Positions 25,901-40,900 of a stretch of 64,000 nt of DNA are shown here, one piece after another. Made by a program: the position numbers and the translations under genes. The first letter of the stretch is position 1, and the number at the start of each line of letters is the position of its first letter. Below the pieces are notes generated by a model. The model saw nothing but the letters and a program-made list of their open reading frames with translations, did not search any database and had not been told where the DNA came from. Source of the stretch: Xylocopa sonorina (Eukaryota > Arthropoda > Insecta > Hymenoptera > Apidae); NCBI RefSeq assembly GCF_050948175.1, contig NC_135204.1, positions 6,625,473 through 6,689,472 of the forward strand, written 5' to 3'.

Positions 25901-28900
25901 GAGGGACCGATAAGTTTCGGGGACCAAGCAAATGAAAAAATGTACGTTTAGAGCCAGCACGTGGATCACGATCTGTTTACGAGCATGTTGAGTGGATTGG
26001 AAGCCACCTTGGTTAAAAGAATTTCTGCCTTAGGCCGACCTTACCCTCACTACATTTAGAGATTAATTATTTATCGTATCGTCGCCCTTTCAAGAGAGAT
26101 GGTGCCATCCTCATCTTTACAAAAAGAATTTTCGTACATCTTAACGTAAACTCTTCTCATTTTTTTTACACGTATGACACTTTTAATAAATTACAAATTC
26201 CACGTCGTTAAATGAATCCTACATCGAGTTGCAAAAAACGATATGAATAACGAACAAATTAAATTATCTCCACTTTGCGCGTGCACTTTCTGGAAATCTG
26301 TTTCCTCTGTATACTCTGTGTCTCCGTTTTGAAGAGGATCGCGAGGGAATCGGATGGAAAATCCGCGCTGAATACAGTGGACCGCTTAAGAGCGTCTCAG
26401 CTGACGGCGGGAACGAATGTTCGACGGAACAGACAGACTGCAGCCGACCTGGGATAATTGCAACCAGCGATAAGCGGATGTGCCAGCCGTGTAGCTTTCC
26501 ACGCGATGAACACGCGAAACCTCCACGGCTCGAAACAATGTATCACGGAGAATTATAAGTGGCGTAAATTGCGGCTGGTAGCCCCGCGCACTCTCTCAGG
26601 CTTACGCTCGCCCCCGACCTACCCGACTTTCGTTTTAAACGACTATGATTCCGGTAATGAAGACACATCGCGCGGAATAGTTAATCGATAGAGCGGCTCG
26701 CAAATGGTATCAAAACGTTTGCGAAAACGTTCAGTCGCCATGCACGCCGCATCGTTCTTTCCTCAACATTTCTTCTCTGAAAGGAATTTTAAATCGAAAC
26801 GTGGAACAATTTTGTAGACTTTATTTAATTCCATTTCCACCTGGTAATTAAGTAAGCTTGAATTTGACGTAAATCTATCCTACTCGAAGGAGTGGATATT
26901 CTTATCTAAAACACTTAACTTTGCATTCGTGATTTTCATGAATTTTCGGTTGTTATAATCATATCTGTGCATCGTAGCTAGAAATTCAAAGTGACGTGAA
27001 AAAGAAATCGATACTTATATTTCTATAAGAGCAGAGGCCTCTATAAAATGTTATGCTCTACCTCGAAGCGGCCATCTTCCAGCTTTACGATACCTTCGAC
27101 AAATTTTCAAATTTCGCTTCGACTTGAGCAAAGATGCGAGAGAGGAGGTGTAAAGGAAGAAGTACTCGAGCAATTTTCTTTTTCCACGCGTCGAAAGGGC
27201 AAAAATGGCGATAGAGTTGCCGTGATTGCGTCTGTCCACGGTAATTGGTTCTTGGACACGGTATTAAGAGTACCTAAAACCGTCTCAGACCGCTAATGCG
27301 CGTAGCTCGTGATACATAACCGGTTGGAACGAGGTCTATATCATTGAAACGATTACAGGTCCCCCATGTTCAACCGGACATTTGGTAAATTGATCTGATC
27401 CGAACGTCCCTACTTCCCAATAAAACAGACCAGATGCGATACGCGGCCAGTTGCGTCGTCGCATGTACCCCCGTTTGAAAATCTCGAAACGGTGCTCACG
27501 TTCGCTCCAGATATCGAGAAAGCTTAAGCGACCATTCATTCCATCCTTCACCTCGCAAAATACAAACCAGAGAACACATGATTCGCACACGAACCAATAA
27601 GAATTAAAAAAAATTCAGAGCCCCCAATATCTACCTGATACTTTATTGTAATTTAATTAGGACCAAAAAAACACTTTATACATCTCGAATGAAATCGAGA
27701 ACACCCTCGACAGTCTGTCAGATCAATCAGCCCCTTTAACAGACTGACAATAAATCGTACGCGAGTGCTTGACCGTCCAACGAGTGCCATTTTCTCTCGT
27801 CGATGTTCCACGGCAGCTCCATGGTGCCCAGAATATTCGATAATCCCGCGTTTCACTGTGAGAACTATTCTCGTGACAGTCTCGTCCAACCCTGCGATAG
27901 CTTTTATCCGATGCGAACGAATTTGAACAAGCGACCATTTAGCCGTGGCATCAGCTTTCTTCTAACGCGAAACGCGACACGGAAGCGGATGGCGGTCGCT
28001 GCAGGAATCTGTTTAGGGAACTACTGGAATTTCAGCACCCCAAGAGGAGCAGTTAGAGAGACAGAGAGATGGGTAGAGAGAAAGGGAGGGACGCGGAGGA
28101 ACGCGTGACAGTTGCAATTTTCATGGGCGACCCCGCGGCGATTACGCTCGCGGTGGCGAACGGTGAATCTCTGATAATCGGATAATGGAAGAGCAGAGAG
28201 ACCGCGATTGCGATCGGCCGATTAATTTGCCGCCCCGTCGCGCGGAGTCCTTTGAACCTGCCCCCAGCTGGAGACCACGACGGACCTCGAAGCCTTCCTC
28301 GAACCGCTCACAACCTCGCGAACGCTTATCCAACGCCCTCTACACCGTGTCCATCTCGAGAAGCATTCTATCTTAACATTTTTTTTGCACTCCAAGGCAC
28401 CTGCATGCATCTTCAGCTTTGTCTTCTCAGGCTATCAAGTAATATTGTTGCATTGCAGATTTAACGAGTTTAAAAATCTTGAAGGAATAGGAATAAAGAG
28501 AGTAACGATAGGGAGAAATGTTGTTAAGTTCGCAATTATTGTTCTGGCTCGGATTAATCGAGCTGCGTTGATCAGCAATTAAATGGAATAACAAAAACGT
28601 ATTTTAATCGAGCGTGTGCTTATTTCTGAAGGGGTTCGCAGCGTTCGCGGTTCTATTCAGGGATCTCGGGGGATAAGTTGTTCGTCGAAAATAATTCAGT
28701 GATATCGTTCAGATAAAAAGTTACAAAAGTTATGAAACAATGAAAGATTCATTCACCCCTCGACGCTGTCACATAGTATCGGCCAGGATGATTTAAGCAG
28801 CTACTCGTGTCCGGCAAAACAAGAATTATTTTCCCGAGGGTGAACGTGTTCAATCGTTTATTTCCTTTTTTTTTCTTTTCTCTGCACTCCCAGGCGATCG

Positions 28901-31900
28901 CGAAGGAATTTCTCTGTACTCTATGCAGAAATTTAAACGCATGTAGCAACAGTTTGTTCGCTTGGTAGTTTTTCTGCAATTATCTCGTCCTAGCTTTCTC
29001 TACAACTTCAAAAACAGGAAACAACGAATTTCATTCAACGATGTTACCAAGAATATTATTAAAAAATAGTAGCATTTAATAGGGATGATAATAACAATGA
29101 AATTGAGAGGAAGAGGTGTACAGAAAACTGTCGAGACGAAGAATTGCTGTTATTCTTCGCGAGCCTAAAACTAAATCCGATTAGTCGGTTGATTTTGACG
29201 ATAGTTCGAATCCAGGTCGTCTGATTGGCCAATAGAGTTGAGCCAACGCTGGGCAAGGTATTAATTTCAATCTTTTGTGCGGCCAGCGGACTCCATTCTG
29301 GCTAAATCCAATCCGGATTCAGTAAGAGGGAAAAATGGCGGGGCAACTACGTGACAGGAAACGCTCAGAAGCCCTCTGCACTCTTTATCGTAATTTATCA
29401 TGACCTTTCTTATAAAAGACCGCTGACGTTGCCTTATTTACCTCTCATGGGAGAGTTGGCAGCGGACTATTCGAAACTAGTCACCGCATCAGTTCGAAAA
29501 TTGCCGTTATTATTAAACGAAAGAGAAGAAAAAATTGCGACAGAGCACGCGCAGCGGGGCAGAGATGATTGCCTCGGCTTTTTATTAGAATTTCGTTATC
29601 ACAAGCGTCGAGATCAAAGGCGGAATTTTCTACGGCACCAGTGTCGCGCGCTCGAGAAGCCTCGAGTCTTTAGAATGCAATTTACTGAAATTAAACGGAT
29701 TACAAATACGATGGACAAGCGTAACGGTTTAAAGATGCGTTCTTAAAATCCGTCTGCGAGCTTCTTCCTCGATATTTAGCTGAAGAAATTGTTCGCAGCT
29801 CGATGTCTCGCTCGAACAACTACGATTAATCGATTAATCAGTATTTCCATGCGTCACGATTATTGGTGAAAAAAAAAGAGTTATAAGATTTGTTATTTTA
29901 TAGGCTTCGTGTCGTGGAGTCGAAAATTTGGTCGACACGCGCGTTGCGACACATCCAAAGTACCCAATTTCGCGTTCGAGCGCCCAGGCGGTCGACTAAA
30001 AATAAGCGTTTCAAGATCGAGGGTCAGCAGAATCAGCGATTATTACGTTATCGTCGCGACTTTACTACGAGATTCAATCGCCCTTGCACAAATACGCCTT
30101 CTTCCCCCGTATTAATTTCTTTCTCCCAGCCCGCGGCTCTAATCACCGCCCCGTACAAAAATGCTATCGATTATAACACAAGTCAATAAGATTTTTTATC
30201 GCCCTCTGCTCGGTCGTTTTTGCTGGCGTGTATCGCGCATCGCGAGCGAACAACTCATCAGTCACGTAGACTTTATCGGGGTGCCTCGAGAACAAACGAC
30301 ACTATTCAATCGACGTTAACTATTCCAGCTGATAAAATGGAAAATACGAACGAGATTCACGCGCCTCGCTGCTCTTCTTCCCCCCCTTTATTGTATCCAC
30401 GCCGTTAAATATCTCGTGCACTGTTGAATTTTAAATTTCAAGTTTCAATTATCGGGGAAATTGAAATTAGAAAAATTTCAGCAAACTCGCGGACGATCGA
30501 AATTTTCTATGAATCTATAATGTATCAATCTTTTAATTACCCAAGGATCGGTGGGGATTGAAAGCGTTTTAGAATTCATGACGTGGAGAGCTGTGGTCGG
30601 GAAGTTGTTGAAATAAAAAGGAGAGGAGATAGCGAAACGTAGCTCGGAGGAGACGCGAGTTATTAAAAGTTGTTCGGCAAACGAAGCCGCCTTAAGCCTT
30701 TCATGCGTGCGTTCTCTACGACGTTATCTAGTTTCAACATTATTATCCCGCGGAAATCTACATGGCGGATAAAAAACGGGATAAAGTGGCCTGATCATAC
30801 TAACTTCTTATGCATAAAACTTTTCATAAACCTTCAACCTGCATATTTTCCGCCCCGTTTACCTACCCACCTTCTCGTTGCGTCGTTACACCTTACTTTG
30901 TGCCTCTCCCTTTCAGCGCGAAAGCTCCACCGCTTTAATCCCCCGTCAACTGACCACATTTCTCCCAACAAGTTCCATTTTTACACGTTAAACGCGTCCA
31001 CGTGGAAAATCAGCAAATTCCAAAATTCTAATTTCCTCTCGAATATATCGAGATACACGATATTTATTATTTCAAGTCATCACGCTAATTCGACGCTACC
31101 TCCCCCAATATTGCGCGTCTCGAACGAACGAAAAATCTCGATTACCTCACAGGTACCACCCAATAACTCGAAAAACCCAGGAATCCATCTCGAACGGCCG
31201 CTGAATTTGTAACACGCGACCGTCCATCTCAGCAGCCGAAACCTGTCCATCCCTTCCTGGCTTTCGACCGGGCAATCTATCAGGGGCAGATCGTTCGAGG
31301 TGGTGCGCGTGTGTTTCAGGATTTCGCGTCACGCGCCAGAATCCTTCGACAGCCGAGAAAGTTTCGGTTCCGCGACGGAACCGGAGATAGGTGGCTGGAA
31401 CGACTCCCTCGAGGGAGGCCAGCGACCAGCCGTGGCCGATTAAATGCGAAAGGCGGCTTAATTCCGAGCAACGGACGCGGCTGCGAAGCGACGCGCGCTC
31501 CTCTGATTGTCTTCGTCATCATATCGCCGATTGCGATACGATTAGCATGGTTATTACGTGGTTAGACGTGGCTGATTGGCATGATTCCCGTTGGTTATTA
31601 TGCTGTTACGCGTTATTATACGCAGGACTGTGTTTATGCGACGTCGAAACAAATCTCGATGCGGCCAACTATCGGTCCCTATAGACCCTCTCGAGGGCCA
31701 TTCTGGTTTCATTCAGCGCGTCTGGTTCCATTCAGCGTCGCGAGTCGCGAGGAAAATTAGCCGACGAGCTGGTTTCGGGGACGATGCAAGTCGGGGCAAT
31801 TAGGCTTGACCCCGAAGTTATGGATCTTTTGTTATTAAGTAACTTCATGCGAAGCTACTTAAGAAGGACGGTTGACGGTGTTCGTTCGTGTGTTCGATGC

Positions 31901-34900
31901 TCGCAAGTACGATGACACTGGTATCGCGTGTGTACGATTCGGAGCAGAGGTTCTCAAAGTTGCATCACGATTTTTGTGGTTTTTTTTTTAGACATCGCAT
32001 AGAGAATTGGTCAGTGAGAATGATTCAGACTTGATCTCGAAAGCTAATTCTACTAAATATCCACTCCCTATGGGAATAAAAATTCTCCACCCCTTCAACT
32101 ATCTAATAAAAAAACAATCTATTTAATCAAGGAATCTACTTTCGTCCGCTTATATAGTTTATGTTTCCGTTGCAGGTAAATGCACAGTCGGCTGCCATGG
32201 AAGTAAGTATCAAATGTCGGCAATTTTCATTTAGAAACCGTTCGATACAATTATTTAATAACCGCGGTTGTCTCCTCTGAACAGTGCAATCGAGCAAAGC
32301 GTACGAGGAAGGGCGCACGTATACGTACAGCTTGAAGGGGGTGTCGGTGACGTCCGTCACCAACGCGGCTGAGGAAACATCCCTCAAGCTCGCAGCCACC
32401 GTGGAATTGTCCGTGAAACCGGACTGCGTCCATCAACTTCGGTTGAAGGACGTGCTCGTCAATGGAGCGGTAATATTTCTCAACGTTTTACTGCGCGACA
32501 AATACACTTTTCGTATCGTGCAAATCACGTTTCGTCTACTCTACCGAGTTGCAAGACTAAAATTGAAACCTTGCGACGTATAAAAAACGGTACGTACCAG
32601 TAATTACTGATGAAGAAACATCCGTTTCAGCCCGCGCCAGACGTCGAAAAGCACGCGGTCCAATTCAATTACCACAACGGCCACATCGACACGGAGCTCT
32701 GCACCGAGCCAGGTGACACCCAGGCGTCTCTGAACATCAAGAAGGCAGTTGTCTCCTTGTTCCAATCGGCAGCCATGCAGGATAGCGGCTCGAAGACGAT
32801 GACCGAGGTTCGCCTCCTGAAACAGTGCAATTGAAGACACTTTATTTATGTTCCGCAAGAATAACTATTCGAAGAGTAACGAAAACGTAATTCTTTCAGA
32901 CTGACGTGATGGGATCCTGTCTAACCGAGTTGAACTTCCACAAGGACGATGACTGGCTGGTCGTGAACAAGAACAGGAACCTAGCACAGTGCGCGTACCG
33001 CGAGAACGTGAACCAGGGTCTGTTGTACGGCAACGTGGACACGGCGACCGGTTTGAAATCTGCACCGCTCCTCGATTCAACGCAGAACATCGAGCAACGT
33101 TTCAAGCAAGGCGTCCTGAACAGGGCGCACTCCAAGGAAGTGTACAAACTAAATCCGTTCAGAAACGGCGACGCGGGTGCCAAGACCACCGTGGAGACCA
33201 CTCTCATGTTGAAAGGCAACAAGGCTGACAACCCAACTGCACCAGTATCGCTACCTAAATCCCTGATCTTCGAGGCCCCGCACCCGGTACTGAAATCCTC
33301 GCCAGAAGCGATCAGCGACGCGTTGAAAGCCGCGAAGGCGGAGGCGGCCGGAAGCGTCACTCCAGACGCAGCTGAGAAAGTCGCGGAGCTGGTGAAGGTC
33401 CTCAAACTGAGCAACAAGGACGACATCATGTCCGTGTATCGCAGCATCGACAAAAGCGACCAGAAATTGTTCCTGGACGCTCTGTTCCGCGCTGCGAGCG
33501 GCGAGGCGGCGGAAGTTGGAGTGGAACTAGTGAAGAAGAAGGAGCTGACCGACGTCCAGGCTCTTCTCTTCTACGCGAGCTTGGGTTTAGTGAGCCACGT
33601 GAATTTGCCATCGGTGACGACAGTCTTGACTCTGCTGGACCAGCCCAATTTACCGCGAATCGGTTACCTGGGCGTTGGACACGTGGTGGGCAAGTACTGT
33701 CAGGCTCATTCCTGCGAGAACGTGGCGGAAGTGAAACAGGCGGTGCACAAGATACGAGGCAAGGTTGGCAACGGCAAGGCTAAGACCAGGGAACAGGAGA
33801 ACCTGATCATCTCCGCTCTGAAGGCCCTGGGCAACGCCGCTTTCCTCGACGACGCGACGCTGCAGAAGGTGGCGAACATCGTCGCTGACAAGAATGTACG
33901 GAACCGCGTGCGAGTCGCCGCCATCGAGATTCTACCGAACAGATGCTCGATGAAGTGGAAGAATATTCTGTTCAAGGTCCTAGCCGATCTTCAGGAGGAC
34001 AGCGAGGTCAGGATCAAGACCTATCTCGCGTTGGTAGCCTGTCCTTGTCCGCACGTTGCTAGTCAATTGAAAGAGACGTTGGACAAGGAGCCTGTGAACC
34101 AAGTTGGTTCGTTCATTCAGAGTCACTTGAGGAACCTGCGAGCGTCGACTGATCCCAGCAAACTGAACGCGCAGAACCAGCTCGGGCAGATCAAGCCCAG
34201 AACGAAATACCCCGAGGACTTCCGTAAGTACTCGTTCAACAACGAACTGTCGTACAAAGTCGGCTCGTTTGGGATGGGTGCCACCATCGAGGACAACGTG
34301 ATCTACAGCCAGAACAGCTTCGTGCCGCGTTCAGCGAATTTGAACATGACCGTCGAGCTATTCGGGCGTAACTTCAACTTCCTCGAATTGGACGCTCGCG
34401 TAGAGAACCTGGACAGAGTGATCGAGCGTTACTTCGGGCCTAAAGGGAAGGTTTGGGGTATAAAGAAGGACATCAATCAGGTATCCGCTAGTGCCGCGGA
34501 AGGTCGCAAACTCGGCGAGTACATCAAGGAGCGATACCAGAAGGCCTTGCGTACGAAACGAGACGTGAAACAGGGCGAATTGAACAGGTTCGCGAAGAAC
34601 GTGCACTTGAGGGACAACGAAGTCGACCAGGACTTGGATCTTGACCTGTCTGTGAAATTGTTCGGCGTGGAACTTGCCTACCTGACCTATCAAGGTGACA
34701 ACAGCAAGCTGAACATCGAGAACGTGATCGACAAGATGTTCAGACAACTCGAGAAGGGATTCGATCTGGCGAAGAACTTGAACTTCGACTTGGAGAATTA
34801 TCTGCAGTTCCTGGATGTCGAATTGGTGTACCCGACTGGTCTAGGAAGCGCGTTGAACCTTGGTCTGACTGGAACCAGCGCGCTCCGTCTGAAAACCCAT

Positions 34901-37900
34901 GGAAAACTGGATATCCAGGGCATACTGGCAAACCCACAGAACGCGAACTTCCGAGTAGCTCTGGAACCAAGCGTGTCCGTTCGAATCACCGGAAACATGG
35001 TCGTACAAGCGCCAGGCGCTGAGGCTGGCATGAAAGTCATCAGCACTCTTCACACGGCTACCAGCACGGACCTAACCGTCTCCATGTTGGACGGCAATGG
35101 CGTGGACGTCAGTCTTGGGATACCAAAGAAGAAGCAAGAAGTTGTCAACATCAGCAGCAAGATTCTGCTCAGTTCTGGTGGCAAAGGTGACAAATACGTG
35201 CCTGCGAAATTGGGCAAGGGTAAACAGTACTCCGACTGCTTCGACCAGTTCAACAGCATCCTTGGTCTGACCATCTGCGGGAAGCTATCGTTCCCTTACG
35301 AAGACTTAGCTTCCGTCGAGGAGAAACCGTTGTTCCCGTTGAGCGGACCAGCCGAGTTCTCAGTAACATTAGAGAACAACGACGTCACCAACTACCATTT
35401 CAGGCTCTACCTGAATACCGAGGATCCCTCGAAACGCAGCTTCGAAATTCTTCTCGACACACCGAACAGCAAGACCAACAGACGTCTGGCCTTCACAATG
35501 GAGGCTGGACTCAAGCCCAACGCGTACGCGAAGGTAGTCCTCGACTCGCCCATCAAGAAGGCCTCCCTCGACGTTCAGCTGAAGAACAACGCTGAAGAAC
35601 GCACCATATCCGTCACCCTCCACCACGATCAGATAGAGTATTACGGTCGTATCGGATTGCTGACCAGTGGGAGCAAGTACAAGGTAGTGCTGGAGTACAA
35701 GGTACCCGACCACATCGACAGGTTGGCCAACGTGAAGACTGGACCCTCGTCAGGTCAACAGTACAAGGTAACTGGTACCGTGGATGTGTTGGACCACGAA
35801 GGCGGCGTGAAATACGTGATGGACAAGGTCGCACTGATGGTTGGCGACCAGAAACTGATCACTGTCGACGGGTCTCTTGCTTGGAAGCCTTGGTCCGTCA
35901 ACTTAGACGCGAATCTCGAGTACGGCGGTAAGAGTCTGGCATTGAAATTGAACGGAGAACTGGTGAACGATAAGAACTACAAGCTAACCGTCTCCGCGAT
36001 GCCATCCACCGACCCCAACATCGGTTTCAACCTGAGCTGGGAGTACAAGAGGGGGCCTCACGAATTGGAGCACTGCTTGGTCTTCATTCACGGACCTGAC
36101 CCGAACTCTGAGACCAATCGTTTGACGCTGAAAGAGAAGGTCGTGTTCAAACTGCCCACTGCCGACGACAAGCAGTTGCTCGTGTCCGGAAGCAGCGAAT
36201 TGACCTACCCAGTGGTGAATCTGAAGCTGAAGTTCGACGGGAAACTCACAGACAAGTTGGTCGACGTGGACGCTGAGTTCAATTACGAGAAGTTCAAGGC
36301 TGGCGCGGAACTCTCCGCGAAGAGGGACTTAGAGAAACCTGGCGAGTACGAGGTCGAGCTGGAGGTCGATCTGATGCAGAACAGCGTCGAGCTGAAGTCG
36401 AAGCGCACCGTCGTTGATGAACAGAAGAGCAAGTACAGCAATTCGCTGGTGTTGACCCCGGGCGGGAAGTACGAGGCGGTGGTAACGGTGTTGAACGACA
36501 TCAACAAGAACAGTATAAACTTCCAAGCTGACGGCGACATAAATCTGAACGGGAAGAAGGTGAAAGTGGACACGAGCCTGGAGGCCAACTCGCATACGAT
36601 CAATTCTCGACTGTTCCTGAAGGCGGACGGCGTGAAGTACATCGAGTTCGCGCTGAAGAACAAAAGATCGCCTAACCCAACTGGCACCCTAAGCTTAAGC
36701 TTAAGAAATTACCTGTCAGTCGTTGGCCAATACTCGTACCAGAACAAGAAGGGCAGCGCGAACCTGAACATCGACATCCCCAGGCTGAACCGGAAGATCA
36801 AGGGCACCGTCAACTTGGCGATTACAGGGAGCGAGCACGTGGGTAACATGGAGCTCCTCTACGACGCTGAGAAGGATCCTAGCAAACGTATCAAGCTATC
36901 CACGATCACGGATCTGACCAAAGGGTCCATCGACTCGAAGAACGTTCTGGAGGTGCTCACTTACAAGCTGGAGCTGAACGCGAAGGGTAAAATGCAGGGC
37001 AACCTGAACGATGGACAGTTGCAGTTAGAAGTGGACACCACTCTTCCAGGCGGCCAGTACATCGTGTACAAGATAAACCGTAACGTCGCGAAGAAGGACA
37101 GAAAGCACGACGCCCAGATGAACGCGGAGTTGATGTACCAAAAGCAGAAGGGTGGCCCGTCGGCGAAGCTCTCTTACATCGCGACGATAAGCTACGAGAG
37201 TCTGGCGTCCACGTTCAACTACGACGGCAAGATGCATTTCGTGAACGTCGATGGACAGGACGTTCAACTCGCGTTGCAAGCGAAGAACCTCGAGCAGGCT
37301 GAGAACAAGAAGCTGATGGAAGGTGGCCTCCAGCTCACGGGATCGAGCATGCCAAAGAAGTTCGAGCTTCAGCTTGGGCTCAATCGTGGCGATACGGGAG
37401 CAACGGTCACGGCTAAATCCGCTCTTGGAAACGATTTCTCGTTGACGGTAAGCTATTCGATTTTTGCAAACATTTCTCGATCAATTAGCGAGAGGATAAT
37501 AGAATAAAATGAGATCTAACAATTGAAAATTGCTAAAGCAGCCCTAATCGAATATATCGATATGTTGCTTCTCGTTTTCCAGGGTAATGCAAATCTAGAG
37601 AAAGGAAACCAGCTCGACAAGCCAGAGAAACTGAGTTGCACTGTGGATCTGAAATTACCAAGCGACAAGCTCCGCAACGTGAAAGTCGAGTTGACCTCGT
37701 CGGCGTTGGAAGTGGAGAAGAAAGATCTGTTGGAGTCCACGGACACTCTGAAGATAACGTACAACGACGACAAAACCATCAACGTGGAGGCCTATTTGAA
37801 ACTGGCGGGACTGATGAAGGCGGATCTGGAGCCAAGCGAGGGAGTAGGAAAGATCGCTCTGAACATTTTGGACCTCGCCCCTGTGAAAGTCGCTGGCAAC

Positions 37901-40900
37901 TACAAGTACGATCCCTCGGGCGCGAAGAAGAAAGGTCAAGCCAATCTGAAAGCCAGCTACGGCGACAAAGAGCTCTCCCTCAAGACCGACAGCGAGGAGC
38001 AACCCACGATGACGGTCGTCAATCTGAAAGCAAAGGGCAATTTGAACCTCCAGAAGCTGCGCGACCTCGATTTGCAACTCACCTACAAGGTATCTTCTTC
38101 AGCGACAGAAATATGGAGAACCTTAACCGTGGATATTGCGAATACGAGTTGAAATTTGACAATTTTGAAGAAGCTTAGAAAATTAATTGATCGTTTTTCG
38201 CTTCGCAGTGCTACAAAGAAGACAACAAAGTAACAGTAGACAGCGACGTTACAGCTGATGGCAAGAAATACACTTTGAACGGCGAGATGCAGGTCCAGGA
38301 GAGCAACAGTCTGATCCATCTAACGGCCACTTGCCCTAAAGGGAAAACGGAACTGCTATCGAAAATGCAGAAGCTTGGAGAAAAAGAATACAAGGGTAAA
38401 TCGAGTGGAAATTAATTGAAGGAATTCGAACATCCATCGATAAACGTATTTGTCTGTTATAGCCGAATGGAAAGTGGACACCCCGAACGGTTTCGCAGTG
38501 GCTGACGCCCACGTGGACCTGGAAAGCGTCGACAATTTCATGATCACCGTGAACTTCGACAGCGACAAGATCAAGCAGCGAAAGATCCACGCGGAGATCG
38601 CTAACAAGCCCACGCTGAAAACCGGAAAGAGGATCCTCGTCACTGTAACCAGCGATGGCCAGAATATTGTAACCGGAAGGTACTTCGTTAGACTAACTAC
38701 ACGCGTTAATCATTGGATCGTAATATACGAAATGTCCGTTGATGGACGTAGAATAGACATGCACGTTCATTTCTGTGCGCCGTGTAATTTTCTTAATTAT
38801 AATGTTTTGCAGTATTTAACATGCATAATGCATAACATAATATTTGTGATGTTCGTATTAAGCCGGAATAACATCGAAGTATGATATGCATTAAAATTCT
38901 CTTTCCATAAAATATATTCCGCGTACAGATTTCGTGACGTTGTAAAACATATTTCCGTTTTGAAATTTTGTCGAGAGAAATAATATCCAGTATTTTATAT
39001 TACGATTTATATAACTGATATTTCATATATTACAACCTAATTTTATGAAGATAAGAGAAAACTTTCAACGAGAATTATCTTCAAATTTTAATTGTCGTGA
39101 TGCAGCCACTTCGGCCGAAAATTTCGCCCTTACTTTTCTCTTTCTGTACAATTATACAGGAGAAATTTGCGGAAGTGATTCTGAAAAATGAAACAAGACG
39201 AAAATAAAGAATAACAAAATTGCATTTGAAGCCTCGTTTCAGAAAAGAACTGCCTCCATTATAAGCTCGTGCACGCTCCGTAGCGTCCATGTTGCCTTGG
39301 CTTATGACCCCTTAGAATTACTCCCACGCGTTCTCCACACAATTCCAACGCAGCTCTTCTTGAGAACGAAGCTTCGAGCGCAATTTTGTTACTCTTCGCT
39401 ATCGTCTTATTTTAGCTTCCAGAATCAGCCCTAAAAATGTCTGACACGAGTAAGCTCGCATAAGCCCCACGGCAACATTAAAAAAAAAAAAAAAAATGAT
39501 TGGCACGTGAACGTATCGGCGCATTCACGTCCAAAAGGAAAAGAAACTTTTCTCAACTATTATTTTGAACATGTTGACACTAAGATTGCAATATATATCC
39601 AGCACGAGCTACAAAAAGCGCGACGAGGACGGGAAAGTGGTGGTTGAGGGTAACGGAAACTTAAAGATCGGTGATAACAGTAGGAGCTCCTCCTTCAAGT
39701 ATACTCGTCAACAATTGACACGAGAGAAAGACGGCGAGATCGGCGTCGCGATGGTGTTAAACGTTAACTTCGGCCCGTCCGCCATCGTGGGAGAGCTCAA
39801 GCTAACGAACAAGGAACTGCACGTGTTCAATAGCTACTGTGAGCAGAACAAGGACTGCGCTCAGTTCAAGCTACAGTCGATCCTCGATCAACGACGTAAG
39901 TGACCTTTCTCATAGAATAGTCAATTTTCAAAGCAACGCTATGACTATTCAAAAGCCACACTGTCCCTGCCAGTAACTCAGAAATAGAAAATTTAGAGTT
40001 GTTTTGCGAAATAATTTGATGAAACATACAATTCTATCCCGATTGATTCGATTGCAGCGAGAACATCGCTGAAACATCAACTAACGGTGGAAGTTGACGT
40101 GAAGAAGTTCAATGTACCTGCCGAGTTTGGTCTGAAGACCAGCACTGAGCTTAGAAATCCGGTGATCGACCATACCACGAACCTCTACCTTCATACCAAC
40201 AAACACAAATCCGAGTACACATATCAATTATACGTTCATCCCAAAGAATCAGGTAAGCACTCGTGGTACTCGAAATAACTTCGCATAGAGTCGATACACG
40301 GAAGGTTATCCTCGTTTACAGCCAGCATCTTGACTCTGCCCTCTCGCGAGCTGGCCGCCATTTTGTCGTACGATCTGCCTAAGACCAAGCAAACTGGAGC
40401 GTACAAAGTGGATCTGTCTCTGTATCTCGACAAGAAGAACAAACCAGCTGAGAAGACTAGTTTGTCAGCCAGCGGAGATATCAATGTTGACAAGAACAGT
40501 TTGTACCTTAGCGGAGAAACGAAGTTCACGTATCCAACGCAGACCAAGGTAAAATAAATAAAACTGGTTTAGTCGCCCCTAAAAATACTTATTTCCTCCA
40601 GTAGCGTGGTTGCTCCTTTTTCATCTTCCGGATCTTTATCTTAAAATTGCAAAACTTCGTTGAAAAGGATCATTGTTCCTTCCAGGATATGTTAGTAAAG
40701 GGAAGCGTTCAATACGGCGGTAAAAACTTGCTGGACGCCAGCCTGGACCTCGACGTATTCGCGAAGAAGTCGCAGAAGATTGTACTCGTGGCTAACGTCA
40801 AACGGCAAGACATCCCCGACGGTTGTAACCTGACCAGCTTGATCGAGGTGAACAGCCGTGGACAGCAATTGAAACTCGACCTGAAGTCCCACTTAACAGC

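Larger units (their letters stand above)
19959..32175 (+). other. apolpp intron 1 (12.2 kb)
   Basis: The intron is bounded by GTAAGT at 19959 and TGCAG at 32171-32175. I found no convincing gene on either strand within it; the open frames lack motifs and often overlap each other. It contains hairpins at 21811-21839 and 31835-31862. Large first introns of highly expressed insect genes often carry enhancers, but nothing in the sequence proves that here. Confidence 0.8.
38680..39602 (+). other. apolpp intron 8
   Basis: This 923-nt intron contains a MITE at 39190-39414 and a run of 17 A at 39480-39496. The acceptor is ATATCCAG. No coding sequence is visible inside it. Confidence 0.75.

Noticed and set aside
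29195..29225. GTTCGAATCC resembling a tRNA T-loop
   Set aside because: The flanking bases do not form a T stem and no tRNA fold lies upstream.
30670..31212. 180-codon open frame in apolpp intron 1
   Set aside because: It starts at TTG, is low in acidic residues, has no motif, and lies inside an intron on the same strand as the host gene.
33706..37279. Many - strand frames of 70-140 codons opposite exon 5
   Set aside because: They are antisense shadows of a strongly coding exon; their composition follows from codon bias on the + strand.
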